Source of the DNA: Hyphomicrobiaceae bacterium
GTDB taxonomy: Bacteria; Pseudomonadota; Alphaproteobacteria; Rhizobiales; Hyphomicrobiaceae
Assembly: GCA_020638055.1 (NCBI GenBank)
Contig: JACKJH010000003.1
Location: forward strand, 248,001 to 312,000
Direction: 5' to 3'
Length of the DNA: 64,000 nt
Shown here one piece after another: positions 44,661 through 53,416 of this stretch. Position 1 is the stretch's first letter. Each line of letters begins with the position of its first letter. The notes beneath the pieces were generated by a model, which was not told where the DNA came from, did not search any database, and worked only from the letters and a program-made list of their open reading frames with translations. Made by a program: the position numbers and the translations under genes.

Positions 44661-44834
44661 GCCCAGGGGCGACGAACTCATCAAGATGATGCTGGGTATA
44701 ATGATATTGTGGTGGGTTGGCGCAGCCACGATGGCTTGACAAAGGCGTGATGCAACACACGCGCCCGCACCGGTCTCCCGGCACGGGCATATGCCTCAAA
44801 ATGCGAGTTTTTGACGTTCCTGCGTCGACCGCAA
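44661..44834. other. Short intergenic stretch after the MITE-like element
   Basis: About 170 bases; no terminator for rpsU is clear. A 17-codon hydrophobic frame at 44684 has no ribosome site. Confidence 0.4.
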
Positions 44835-45068
44835 TCAGCGACGGCGGCTGCTGGCCTTGGACGGCAGCAAACCTTCGCGCTGGGCCCGCTTACGAGCCAG
44901 CTTGCGGGCGCGGCGCACGGCCTCAGCCTGTTCGCGGGCCTTCTTCTCTGAAGGTTTTTCGTAATAATTCCGGAGCTTCATCTCGCGGAAGATACCCTCG
45001 CGCTGCATCTTCTTTTTGAGCGCCTTGAGGGCTTGGTCGACGTTGTTGTCGCGAACGAGAACCTGCAC
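44835..45068 (-). CDS. rpsU: 30S ribosomal protein S21
   Basis: 77 residues, starting with GTG and with AAAGGATAGG in front. MQVLVRDNNVDQALKALKKK matches the conserved N-terminus, followed by REMKLRNYYEKPSEKKAREQ and a basic tail ending SKASSRRR. S21 helps the small subunit pair with the ribosome site on mRNA. The gene is separate from dnaG/rpoD, as in other alphaproteobacteria, and near purEK. Confidence 0.97.
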   Translation of the reverse strand: MQVLVRDNNVDQALKALKKKMQREGIFREMKLRNYYEKPSEKKAREQAEAVRRARKLARKRAQREGLLPSKASSRRR

Positions 45069-45221
45069 GCGTGCCTATCCTTTGGTGCTGGTTGATGATC
45101 AAACAGTTACAAAACACCGCTCCCGCTCCAGGTTGACCCAGGCGGCCGGTGTTTCGAAATGAGGGGTGTATTTAACAAACGCCTGATAGCTTGTCTACCG
45201 ATCTGCCCGATATGGCCATCT

Positions 45222-46319
45222 TTAGTCCCCGGATTTAGGGCCAATGCGGGTAATATGGCCCATTTTTCGGCCTGGACGCGGTTCGTTCTTGCCATAGAGA
45301 TGCAGGCCCGCGTTGGGTTCGGCTGCCATGTTTTTCCATTCGTTGACGTCGGCACCTATCAAATTGGTCATGACCGCATCCGAATGTCGCTGGGGATCGC
45401 CCAGCGGCCAGCCTGCGACGGCGCGGATATGATTTTCAAATTGGTTCACGACGCAAGCATCAATCGTCCAGTGACCTGAATTGTGAACTCGTGGTGCTAT
45501 CTCATTGACAATTAATGGTTCTGTCGCATCCTCACCGAGGAAAAACAGCTCCACGGCCAAGACACCGACGTAATCCAGGGCCTCGGCGATTTGGGTGGCG
45601 ATGTCCGCAGCGCGGACGCGCGCTTTTTGGGAAATCGGGGCTGGAACTGTCGAGGTATCAAGAATGCCGTTGGCATGCGTATTCTGTGGCACGTCATAAA
45701 CGCGAATATCGCCATCGATCCCGCGCACAAGCAACACAGAGACCTCCAATAAAAACTCGACCTTGCCCTCCAAAATGGCAGGTGCGTTGCTTATGGCGGA
45801 GCAGGCGTCCTGGAGATCTGATGTACGCTTCAAGCGCACCTGCCCCTTGCCATCGTAACCCAGTCGGCGTGTTTTCAGGATCGCCGGCAGGCCGAGCTTT
45901 TTGGCCGCTTCAGCCAGTGTGGTTTCGTCGTCAACAGCGGCAAATGGCGCCACGGGCAGGCCGAGTTGCGCGATGAACTGTTTTTCGTTCAATCTGTCCT
46001 GCGCGACCTCCAGCGCTTTGACGCCGGGCCGTACAGGCCGTATTTCGGCGGCAGCCTCTGCCAGCGCGCAAGGTACGTTTTCAAACTCATAAGTGACGAC
46101 ATCCACGGTCTTGGCAAACTGCCGCACGGCATCGAGATCGTCATACCCGCCAATGATAGATGTGGCGGCAACATCAAATGCTGGACCCGAAGCGTCGCAG
46201 TAGATTGCGCACTTCAGTCCCAGGCGCGCGGCAGCCATGGCAAGCATGCGGCCGAGCTGCCCGCCACCCAAGATGCCGATCGTCGCGCCGGGGGGAAGTG
46301 CAATCATGGTACGGCTCAC
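45222..46319 (-). CDS. purK: 5-(carboxyamino)imidazole ribonucleotide synthase
   Basis: ATP-dependent carboxylation of AIR to N5-CAIR in purine synthesis. 365 residues from a GTG that overlaps the purE stop (GTGA). The ATP-grasp family signs are GILGGGQLGRMLAMAAARLG, TYEFENVP, KTRRLGYDGKGQ, EFLLEVSVLLVRG, and IVNEIAPRVHNSGHWT. All are intact. Translationally coupled to purE. Confidence 0.96.
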   Translation of the reverse strand: MSRTMIALPPGATIGILGGGQLGRMLAMAAARLGLKCAIYCDASGPAFDVAATSIIGGYDDLDAVRQFAKTVDVVTYEFENVPCALAEAAAEIRPVRPGVKALEVAQDRLNEKQFIAQLGLPVAPFAAVDDETTLAEAAKKLGLPAILKTRRLGYDGKGQVRLKRTSDLQDACSAISNAPAILEGKVEFLLEVSVLLVRGIDGDIRVYDVPQNTHANGILDTSTVPAPISQKARVRAADIATQIAEALDYVGVLAVELFFLGEDATEPLIVNEIAPRVHNSGHWTIDACVVNQFENHIRAVAGWPLGDPQRHSDAVMTNLIGADVNEWKNMAAEPNAGLHLYGKNEPRPGRKMGHITRIGPKSGD

Positions 46320-46825
46320 GCGCTATCTTTGGGTGCTTGTGCGATTGCGGCGGTTTGCTCTGCGCGCCAAGCGACGATTCGCTGGCTTAGGGCGGCATCC
46401 TGCGTCGCAATGATCTGTGCGGCGAGGAGGCCGGCGTTTGCAGCCCCTGCCGCACCAATTGCCAGCGTTCCAACCGGCACGCCCTTGGGCATCTGGACGA
46501 TGGAATAAAGGCTGTCGAGACCGGCAAGTGCTTTTGACTCGATGGGAACGCCGAGCACCGGCAGTATTGTCATCGAGGCCGTCATGCCAGGCAGGTGTGC
46601 GGCGCCGCCGGCCCCCGCTATGATGACCTTAAGGCCGTTGCCGTGAGCTGATCTGGCATACTGGTAAAGTCGCTCTGGCGTGCGGTGAGCCGAGACGATG
46701 CGTGCCTCGTATGGAACGTTAAGGCTATCGAGAATTTCGGCGGCCTGCTGCATTGTCGGCCAATCGGACTGGCTGCCCATGATGATGCCAACAAGCGGTT
46801 TGGCGTTTCCGCTTTTTACGGTCAT
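46316..46825 (-). CDS. purE: N5-carboxyaminoimidazole ribonucleotide mutase
   Basis: Moves the carboxyl group of N5-CAIR to C4, giving CAIR. 169 residues. GIIMGSQSDWPTM, EARIVSAHRTPERLY, VIIAGAGGAAHLPGM and GVPVGTLAIGAAGAANAGLL are the active-site segments, including the catalytic His in SAHRTP and the GAAHLPG loop. It is the class I form, as expected with purK next to it. Confidence 0.97.
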   Translation of the reverse strand: MTVKSGNAKPLVGIIMGSQSDWPTMQQAAEILDSLNVPYEARIVSAHRTPERLYQYARSAHGNGLKVIIAGAGGAAHLPGMTASMTILPVLGVPIESKALAGLDSLYSIVQMPKGVPVGTLAIGAAGAANAGLLAAQIIATQDAALSQRIVAWRAEQTAAIAQAPKDSA

Positions 46826-46923
46826 GTTTTGTTCACGTCAGACCGCCATCCCGGCGCTCCGCCTCCCTTCGTTTGGTACGGAGAAAGCGCGGGTTTAGTG
46901 ACATCGGAACGGATTGGCAAGTG

Positions 46924-47068
46924 CTAGTGTTCTGGATCGAACGTTTGGTTCCCGGGCGAAGGTCGTCAAACGATCGTGAATCCAGAACACAAACAATGAG
47001 AACGCTAGGGTTCCGGGCAGACGCATCGCGGCCCGACAGGGAACCAAGCGTCAGAGTCGGAGTGCTAG
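46924..47068 (+). repeat. Gamma repeat, intact copy (145 bp)
   Basis: CTAGTGTTCTGGATCGAACG at the left, CTAG at 47065-47068, length exactly 145 as for the copy at 6078. The internal linker reads CAAACAATGAGAACGCTAG. Confidence 0.92.
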
Positions 47069-47285
47069 CGTGTGAAGAGCTTTGGCCCGATGTTGGTAAA
47101 TTGGATGACGTGTATGTAAAGCATGTGTGTTGAGGACACTTTGTTGCTGACGGCCAACTCTCCCATTTGAACAGCTCCAGGCTCCCTCACCGCCTGAAAC
47201 ACTTCGGGCGTAAATGGTATATTATTGTTTCCAGATCCCAGCCCTGTATAGGGTTTGCATCAAACAATAATGGCTGCGGTTAAAT
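47069..47285. other. Intergenic stretch between repeats
   Basis: About 215 bases with no gene that I can support; part of the region between purE and marC-like gene, where promoters for both should lie. Confidence 0.4.
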
Positions 47286-47389
47286 GAGCATTTTCCGACG
47301 AAGTGGATAACGGTTCGGCGCAGAAAATGCGACCAAACTAAAAAGTTTGAGCGCTGTTCCGATTCCATCGGATCGAAAAGCGCTCTAAA
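47286..47389 (+). repeat. Alpha repeat, full copy, just upstream of the MarC gene
   Basis: Hairpin 1 (CATTTTCCGACGAAGTGG / CGGTTCGGCGCAGAAAATG), linker CGACCAAACTAAAAAGTTTGAG and hairpin 2 (CGCTGTTCCGATTCCATCGG ... AAAGCGCTCTA). The internal CTAG is changed to TTGA. Confidence 0.82.
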
Positions 47390-47429
47390 TGAGCATGTGC
47401 CAAAGCTGATGATGGGTGACCTGGCCGTC

Positions 47430-48083
47430 ATGGATATGACCGAACTGACCAAGGCATTTGGCGCGTTCTTCGCCATTATGAATCCCTTCGTCAATCTTCC
47501 GTTATTTTTGTCGCTGACGGCCGGTTACACCGTGATGCAGCAGCGCAAGCTGGCGGTTAAGATCGCGATCAACTGCCTTGTGATGTCCTTGGTAATCTTG
47601 CTCGCGGGACAAAAGATCATCGCGTTTTTCGGCATTACGATCGATCAATTTCGCATCGCTGGCGGCGTGGTGCTCGCCCATATCGCATGGTCGATGCTCA
47701 ATGGCAGCGATATTACAGCTCATCACGGTAGCAGCCCTGAAAAAAGCAGTATGGGCGAGATTTCGGGACTGGCCTTTTATCCCATTACATTTCCAATCAT
47801 CGTTGGCCCCGGTACGATCGCAACTTTGATTATTTATGCTGGTCACACAAATACTTTGGTCGGCTTATTCGCTGTTTCGAGTGTGGTCGTCTCCATTATT
47901 GCGATGTTGTTTGTCGTATTCTTTTTTGCTGCCAGTTTTGGAAAGGTGCTGAGTAATACAATGCGCACCATAACCACGCGGCTCATGGGCATGATCCTGC
48001 TCGCAATTTCAATCGAGATGATTGTAGCTGGGTTGAAGGTGGTGTTCCCGGTTTTAGGGCAGACGGGACAAGCGCTGCAGTGA
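47430..48083 (+). CDS. MarC family integral membrane protein
   Basis: Six-helix protein of the MarC (UPF0056) family, function unknown despite the name. MTELTKAFGAFFAIMNPFVN is the typical N-terminus, with NPFxNLPLFLSLT, then GITIDQFRIAGGVVLAHIAW and FPIIVGPGTIAT. 217 residues from the ATG at 47430; in-frame GTG 47397 and ATG 47409/47412 give longer forms, none with a clear ribosome site. The alpha repeat ends 20-40 bases upstream, so the promoter lies in or before it. Confidence 0.88.
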   Translation: MDMTELTKAFGAFFAIMNPFVNLPLFLSLTAGYTVMQQRKLAVKIAINCLVMSLVILLAGQKIIAFFGITIDQFRIAGGVVLAHIAWSMLNGSDITAHHGSSPEKSSMGEISGLAFYPITFPIIVGPGTIATLIIYAGHTNTLVGLFAVSSVVVSIIAMLFVVFFFAASFGKVLSNTMRTITTRLMGMILLAISIEMIVAGLKVVFPVLGQTGQALQ

Positions 48084-48118
48084 CGTTGCAGCAGGGCCCG
48101 CTATATCGCACGGAGCTC

Positions 48119-48276
48119 AAGAGCATTTTCCGACGAAGTGGCCGCCGGTTCGTCGCAGAAAATGCGACCAGATAAAGAGCATTTTCCGACGAAGTGGCCG
48201 CCGGTTCGTCGCGGAAAATGCGACCAGATAAGAAGCAAGAGCGCCGATCCACTTCCACCAGATTGGAAAAAGCTAG
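48119..48276 (+). repeat. Two tandem alpha units and a decayed hairpin 2
   Basis: CATTTTCCGACGAAGTGGCC / GGTTCGTCGCAGAAAATG occurs twice, about 56 bases apart, with linker GACCAGATAAAGAG; then AGCGCCGATCCACTTCCACC / AGATTGG remains of hairpin 2. The linker CTAG is lost. Confidence 0.85.
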
Positions 48277-48297
48277 CGTTCGATGTTTTTGTAATGC

Positions 48298-48501
48298 TCA
48301 GGCGATGATGTCGGGCAGCAGCTTGTCTTCTAAGAGCTGTATCTGGTCCTTCAATGCCAGCTTCTTTTTCTTCAATCGCTTTACATGCAACTGATCGGCA
48401 CTGCCCGACCCTTCGAGGGCGATAATTTCGTCATCGAGTTCACGGTGTTCGTTGCGGAGTGCCGCAAGCTGTTCTCGGAGGTTGGTTTCGCTGCGCTGCA
48501 T
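48298..48501 (-). CDS. YdcH family protein (DUF465), copy 1
   Basis: 67 residues forming a helical hairpin: LREQLAALRNEHRELDDEII, then HVKRLKKKKLALKDQIQLLE with the conserved KRLKKxKLxLKDxI pattern. Function unknown. A second YdcH gene follows divergently at 48985, a common pairing near purEK in Rhizobiales. Confidence 0.88.
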   Translation of the reverse strand: MQRSETNLREQLAALRNEHRELDDEIIALEGSGSADQLHVKRLKKKKLALKDQIQLLEDKLLPDIIA

Positions 48502-48984
48502 TCTGGTCCAAATCCGATCCCGCTACCGGATCAACGGGGCTCCATGCCGCTCCCATCGAGGGCAATGCGTACGCTACGCCCGGTTTCCGAATACGACTGC
48601 GTGTCACTCACGTCCAAACTTCACATGATTGTAGATTTGATAGTGTTGTCTCAATCATGCCAAACGATAGCCCAAACACAACAATACGCCGGTCTGTGCG
48701 CCAAATTAACGCCAACCGCGCGCATGCATGTTCTGCCTGATTCGAATATCCAACTGTTTTGATGCTCTGGCAAGTCTCTCAATAAAAATGCGTGGCGACG
48801 GGGGCATATTGCGTCTTGTTGCGGGTGGCGCAAATTGGCGAAAGTTCAAACAGGATTTTCACAATATTCCTAGCTATTGGCTAGCCCAGGGGCAAAATCG
48901 CCGAATGTTGATGCGACGCTTCGTGGACAAGGCGCAACAGTTCTGTCACACTTCTTAGCGTTGTTAATTTGAAGGGAGGGCCTG
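48502..48984. other. Divergent intergenic region between two YdcH genes
   Basis: About 480 bases, fairly AT-rich. No gene or repeat that I can support. Confidence 0.45.
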
Positions 48985-49170
48985 ATGCCGCTGTCCGCTC
49001 ATATTACCGAACTCGCAGAAAAGCATAAGCTTCTAGAGCGCCGGATTGAGGAAGAAGTTGCAAGGCCAGGATCTGACGATATTGAAATCCGAAAATTGAA
49101 ACAGGCAAAGCTGAAGCTGAAGGAAGAGATCAATCGGCTTTCTGAAACACCCTTGGCGGCGCGTCATTGA
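48985..49170 (+). CDS. YdcH family protein (DUF465), copy 2
   Basis: 61 residues from an ATG with GAAGGGAGGGCCTG. ITELAEKHKLLERRIEEEVA then IEIRKLKQAKLKLKEEINRL is the DUF465 helical hairpin. Its stop overlaps the end of the convergent GH3 gene by seven bases. Related to the copy at 48298, with the same KLKxxKLxLKxxI core. Confidence 0.9.
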   Translation: MPLSAHITELAEKHKLLERRIEEEVARPGSDDIEIRKLKQAKLKLKEEINRLSETPLAARH

Positions 49171-50684
49171 CGCGCCGTTTTGCTGGGCGTGTGATCGTCT
49201 TTCGACACACTAGGCTTGTCGCCACCTGAAAGCTTGCCTTGAGGAGTTTCTCTCGGCACGCTTGTGGTAGTGCGGGCGCTGTTTGTCGCAGGGCGGATAG
49301 CTTTGGCAGCTTTCAGCAGTCGTGCATCGCTTGCCGCGAGTTTTTCGCGGTTCAAGCGTTTCTGTTCATGCGCCAGAATGAGTGCATAAAGCACTTCATA
49401 GGCCTGCTCGCCGCCATTTCCGATCAAAACGAGATCGGCGCCGGCGTTCAAGGCGTCTATTGCCGCTTGCCGCACACCGCCCGTGTAATGCCGTGCAATG
49501 GCACCCATGGCGAGATCGTCAGTAATGACGACGCCATCATAGTTCCAACTGTCGCGCAGCAGTTTCTGGATTATGCGTGATGACGTCGATGCAGGGCGCT
49601 CCTTGTCTATACTATCCACATGCTGATGGCCGACCATGACGAAGGCGTTCGTGTCGCTCAACACTTGCCTGAACGGGATCCAGTCGCTTTTGGCAAGTTC
49701 ATCGCGCGATGCCTTCAATCGTGCACTGGTGATGTGCGTGTCGTGAATGGCGCGTCCAAGCCCCGGAAAATGCTTAAGCGTACAACGGATTTTTTCTTTT
49801 GATAGCGCATTGCAATAGGTGCGCGCGACATTCGTAATGACGTCGGGATCCTCTGCGATTGCGCGTCGGCGGATGCGCGTGTGCCGGTCATGGATGGTGC
49901 GCGTGTGATGGTTGACGTCGGCTACCGGTGCAAAGTTCAAATTGATGCCGAGGCCTGCCAGTTCCTTGGCTTGCTTGGTTGCGTAGGCTGCAACAGCCGC
50001 GCGCCGTTCATCGGATGTTTCCAGTTTCGAAATTGCACGCTGTAAGGATCGCTGATAGGGCAACGGTGGAGACAGGCGCGAAACGCTGCCGCCTTCCTGG
50101 TCTGTGGCCAGCCAGAAAGCTTTTTGGCCGGCATCCGAGGCTCGTTTTTTGAAACCATAAAGTTCCTTTTTCAGGTGAAATTTTGTGCGGTGACGAGCAT
50201 TGCGCTTGGTTACGAACACCCCACCCAGTGCACCGCGATCCAAAAGTGGCGTGAGCTGTTGCGCGGTGTGATAGCCAACAATGACGTGACGGCCGATCTG
50301 TTTGAGCAATTCGGGTGGGGCAGCCAGTACGGCGGCTTTTTTGTCCTGAAGCGTCGGCTGGATTTGATCACCCTTTGAAGCAGCACCGTGCGAAACGGTG
50401 GGGGCTGTTCGATGCGCGGATTTATTACTTTTTCTGACCGGCACCTGGCGTTTTCGCGCCCGCTCCAGCGCGCGTATGCTTGCTGCCGTTTTGGCTTTTT
50501 TTGATTTCGACTTTTTTTCCTTGGCGTATTTCGTCTTGTTTTTGGCTGCTGCTGAAGCACTTGGGGAAAAAAACTGAATTTCCGCAACTGGTGCGACGAT
50601 CAGCATCGTGGCGGCCACCGTGAGCACGCCTGCAAAGGTTTTGGCGGAACCGGGCCTGGCGGAATTGGGCAATAGATTAGTCAT
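49164..50684 (-). CDS. Secreted glycoside hydrolase family 3 protein (NagZ-like)
   Basis: 506 residues from an ATG with AAGGA in front. Signal peptide (KTFAGVLTVAATMLIVAPVA), then about 75 Lys/Arg/Ala-rich residues, then the GH3 barrel: AFWLATDQEGGSVSRL, AGLGINLNFAPVADVNHH, RCTLKHFPGLGRAIHDTHI, FVMVGHQHVDS and the nucleophile Asp in GVVITDDLAMGAIARHY. NagZ enzymes remove GlcNAc from muropeptides. Here the KHFPGHG loop reads KHFPGLG, and the protein is exported rather than cytosolic as NagZ is in E. coli; the Asp-x-His dyad (DTH) is kept. Substrate and activity are uncertain. Confidence 0.88.
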   Translation of the reverse strand: MTNLLPNSARPGSAKTFAGVLTVAATMLIVAPVAEIQFFSPSASAAAKNKTKYAKEKKSKSKKAKTAASIRALERARKRQVPVRKSNKSAHRTAPTVSHGAASKGDQIQPTLQDKKAAVLAAPPELLKQIGRHVIVGYHTAQQLTPLLDRGALGGVFVTKRNARHRTKFHLKKELYGFKKRASDAGQKAFWLATDQEGGSVSRLSPPLPYQRSLQRAISKLETSDERRAAVAAYATKQAKELAGLGINLNFAPVADVNHHTRTIHDRHTRIRRRAIAEDPDVITNVARTYCNALSKEKIRCTLKHFPGLGRAIHDTHITSARLKASRDELAKSDWIPFRQVLSDTNAFVMVGHQHVDSIDKERPASTSSRIIQKLLRDSWNYDGVVITDDLAMGAIARHYTGGVRQAAIDALNAGADLVLIGNGGEQAYEVLYALILAHEQKRLNREKLAASDARLLKAAKAIRPATNSARTTTSVPRETPQGKLSGGDKPSVSKDDHTPSKTARQ

Positions 50685-50802
50685 GCCGTTCCTTCTGGTG
50701 TTCGGGTGGCCTTTTCGGTGGCTTTTCACCCGGTCAAGTTCCGTCAAAATAGCCTCGGGCTCGTCCGCAAAGTGCTGCGAACCACACAAAAGACATTCAC
50801 CT

Positions 50803-50877
50803 CCGTGCCGGTCATACCAACGTGAGAAAGGCGGGCTTTAAAAACAGAATGATCCCGATATAACGAACAACGCTCTA
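50803..50877 (-). repeat. Beta fragment joined to a MITE-family end
   Basis: Reverse beta piece (GTGCCGGTCATACCAACGTG, AGAAAGGCGGGCTTT) followed by AAAACAGAATGATCCCGATA and ACGAACAACGCTCTA, a G-family end. The same beta-then-G order occurs at 60845-60962. Confidence 0.75.
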
Positions 50878-51317
50878 ACGATGGCCCAACGTGGACCCTA
50901 GCACGGCACATGCGCCGAACTCTGTGTCGGTTGAAACGTTCTTAAGAATGAACGGTTGCCAAAAAAACTTTTTCTTTTTCGAAGATATGTGCACATCCAT
51001 GTTGATTTTGGGTGCGGGTGAACGTGAAATCGGTGCATCGGTGCATCGGTGCATCGGTGCATCGGTGCATCGGGTGCATCGGGTGCATCGGGTGCATCGG
51101 GTGCATCGCGGCGTCGGCGCTACGAATCGCAGGCGCCAAGGTCGATTGGGCCACCGGAGTGATAGGGCTTTGCGTGCTGCGAAGGGCTGTCGATTGTCTT
51201 AACTTATGAAAGTTTGGTGGTGAACGGCATTGCCGCTCGCGCGTGGAGCCCGAAGCGGTTCCGGTCGCGTCCCAAACGCACAGCACCAATCCCAGTGCTC
51301 GAATTGTTTCGGCTTCC
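50878..51317. other. Intergenic region containing a short tandem repeat
   Basis: About 440 bases with no supported gene. The reading frames over the tandem repeat encode only repeated short motifs (MHP or VHR) and lack ribosome sites. Confidence 0.5.
51031..51106. repeat. Short tandem repeat: five 8-mers then four 9-mers
   Basis: CGGTGCAT repeated five times (51031-51070), then CGGGTGCAT four times (51071-51106). The change from 8 to 9 bases by one G keeps the core GTGCATCG constant. Likely to vary in copy number between strains. Confidence 0.93.
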
Positions 51318-52946
51318 TCAAATTGCCTTGGCCTTCTCGCGCAGAACATATTTTTGGATTTTGCCGGTCGATGTTTTGGGGATTTCCGCAAACACGACAT
51401 GGCGTGGAACTTTGAAACGGGCCAGGTGTTCTCGGCAATATGCGATCAGTGTGTCCGAATCTGCTTGTGCATTGGCCTTGAGTTCGACGAACGCGCACGG
51501 TGTCTCGCCCCACTTTTCGTCAGGCTTTGCAACCACAGCACAGTAGGCCACGGCTGGATGCTTGTAGAGCACATCTTCCACCTCGATTGACGATATGTTT
51601 TCGCCACCAGAAATGATGATGTCCTTTGAACGGTCTTTGAGCTGGATGTAGCCGTCCGCATGCATGACGCCAAGGTCGCCGGAATGAAACCAGTCGCCAC
51701 GAAAGGCGTCATCGGTGGCTTTGGGGTTCTTCAAGTAACCCTTCATGACAAGGTTGCCGCGGAACATGATTTCGCCAATCGTTTCGCCATCGGCGGGAAC
51801 CGGTTCCATGGTTTCGGGATCGCGTACCGATAGCGCTTCCAGGGCGGTGTAACGCACACCCTGGCGGGCGCGCTTGGCGATGTTTTCGTCCTTGGGCAGG
51901 TGGTCCCACTCATCGCGCCATTCATTAAGCACGGCGGGACCATATGTTTCGGTGAGGCCGTAAAGGTGCGTCAACGCGAAGCCTGCATCTTGCATTTGAC
52001 CCAGCACGGCTTCGGGCGGGGGCGCTGCCGCATGAGAGAACGCTACCTTGTGCTTGATTTCGCGCTTTTCATCATCGGGTGCATTCAGCAACGTGGCCAT
52101 CACGATTGGAGCGCCGCAAAGGTGCGTCACGGTATGCTCGATGATGGCGTCGTACATCGCCTTGGCGCGGACCCAACGCAGACAAACATGCGTTCCACCG
52201 ACAGTCGTCACCGACCACGGAAAGCACCAGCCGTTGCAGTGGAACATGGGTAACGCCCAAAGATAGACAGCGCCGCGCTGCATTCCCGTTGCAATCGTGT
52301 TGGCGTAGCACATGAGGGCGGCACCTCGGTGGTGGTATACCACGCCCTTGGGATTACCCGTGGTGCCGGAGGTATAATTCAGCGAGATCGCGTCCCATTC
52401 GTCATCTGGCATGCGCCAGGCAAAATCATCGGCGCCGGTTTGCACGAACTCCTCGTAATCATTGTAGGAGAGACGTTCGTTGTCCTGCGGAAATTCCTGA
52501 TCGTGGTAGTCGATGATGAAGGGCTTGACCTTGGCTATCTTCAGGGCTTCGCGCATGACCGGCGCGAACTCGCGATCGACGATCAGGACCTTGGTGTTGG
52601 CGTGGTCGAGCTGGAACGCAATGATTGCGGCGTCAAGACGTGTGTTGAGCGAATGCAGAACAGCGCCGACCATGGGCACGCCGACATGCGCTTCGAGCAT
52701 GGGCGGGGTATTGGATAACATCACCGAAACCGTATCACCCTTGCCGATGTAGCGTTGCGACAAGGCCGAGGCCAATCGACGGCAACGAGCGAAGTAGTCT
52801 TTGTAGGTGAGCCTGCTTGCCCCGTGGATGACAGCGATCGTGTCGGGGTAAACCTCGGCTGCGCGGGCAACGATGGTGAGCGGGGTCAGCGGCTGGTGAT
52901 TGGCAGGGCACTTATCTAGGTTTTGTTCGTAGGGATTTGACGCCAT
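51318..52946 (-). CDS. Acyl-CoA synthetase (AMP-forming), medium/long-chain or methylthiopropionate type
   Basis: Activates a carboxylic acid to its CoA thioester through an acyl-AMP. 542 residues. Motifs in order: LNYTSGTTGNPKGVVYHHRG (P-loop of the ANL family), ALPMFHCNGWCFPWS, HLYGLTETYGPAV, FRGDWFHSGDLGVMHADGYI, KDRSKDIIISGGENISSIEV and the C-terminal Lys in KTSTGKIQKYVL. The N-terminus SNPYEQNLDKCPANHQPLTP is that of the clade including DmdB-like methylthiopropionate-CoA ligases and general acyl-CoA synthetases; the substrate cannot be told. No degradation genes are adjacent. Confidence 0.93.
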   Translation of the reverse strand: MASNPYEQNLDKCPANHQPLTPLTIVARAAEVYPDTIAVIHGASRLTYKDYFARCRRLASALSQRYIGKGDTVSVMLSNTPPMLEAHVGVPMVGAVLHSLNTRLDAAIIAFQLDHANTKVLIVDREFAPVMREALKIAKVKPFIIDYHDQEFPQDNERLSYNDYEEFVQTGADDFAWRMPDDEWDAISLNYTSGTTGNPKGVVYHHRGAALMCYANTIATGMQRGAVYLWALPMFHCNGWCFPWSVTTVGGTHVCLRWVRAKAMYDAIIEHTVTHLCGAPIVMATLLNAPDDEKREIKHKVAFSHAAAPPPEAVLGQMQDAGFALTHLYGLTETYGPAVLNEWRDEWDHLPKDENIAKRARQGVRYTALEALSVRDPETMEPVPADGETIGEIMFRGNLVMKGYLKNPKATDDAFRGDWFHSGDLGVMHADGYIQLKDRSKDIIISGGENISSIEVEDVLYKHPAVAYCAVVAKPDEKWGETPCAFVELKANAQADSDTLIAYCREHLARFKVPRHVVFAEIPKTSTGKIQKYVLREKAKAI

Positions 52947-53205
52947 GGCATGCCAACTCTGTGCTGCATTTGTGAATTTGAACCAAACGCTAGCTGCTTA
53001 GATCGCCGTGGGCAATCAACAACAGGTCGCCAATTTGGCAAACCTGGATCTGCTGCATTGCAACACGTGTCGCATCTACGATTCAGCAATGAAAATAGTG
53101 CCGGCAAGCGGTGGGTAAGTGGTGAGAGTGCTTTGAGCCCCGGCATTTACGGTGTATGGTGATTGTCAGGAAATTTGGCCCATTCCAGTTGCGCTGGGGA
53201 ACGAC

Positions 53206-53286
53206 ATGAGTGAAGCCAAAAGGGAAGGTATTCTGCTTTGGGTGCTGCTCGTCATTTTGTTGAGTTTGCCTTGGGTTGTGCTTTAG
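53206..53286 (+). CDS. Possible 26-residue membrane peptide
   Basis: ATG with GGGGA at a good distance opens MSEAKREGILLWVLLVILLS then LPWVVL and TAG. Short polar N-terminus and one hydrophobic helix are typical of small membrane proteins. The support is the ribosome site and the clean start-to-stop frame only; it may be chance. It lies in a 600-base gap between the acyl-CoA synthetase and the TauE-type gene. Confidence 0.4.
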   Translation: MSEAKREGILLWVLLVILLSLPWVVL

Positions 53287-53416
53287 CTGGTTAGGATCCC
53301 AAAGCGTTTTTAATTTCATCTTGAAGCACGTTCGAGCCAGAGCGGTTGCCTGTTTCACGGAGCGGTGGCACAGCAGGCATTTCCGCGCTGCAAACGCCCG
53401 GAATGCGAGCGTTTGC

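Noticed and set aside
44684..44737. 17-codon hydrophobic frame (MMLGIMILWWVGAATMA)
   Set aside because: No ribosome site and too short; lies between a MITE-like element and rpsU. Probably chance.
44315..44799. Several open frames of 100-130 codons
   Set aside because: They run through the MITE-like element and alpha repeat, which are non-coding elsewhere; no ribosome sites.
51031..51106. CRISPR array
   Set aside because: Units of 8-9 bases are contiguous without spacers. No other locus in the window has spaced direct repeats.
50891..51202. Open frame across the short tandem repeat
   Set aside because: It encodes VHR/IGAS units only from the repeat, with no ribosome site or domain; both strands give similar low-complexity frames.
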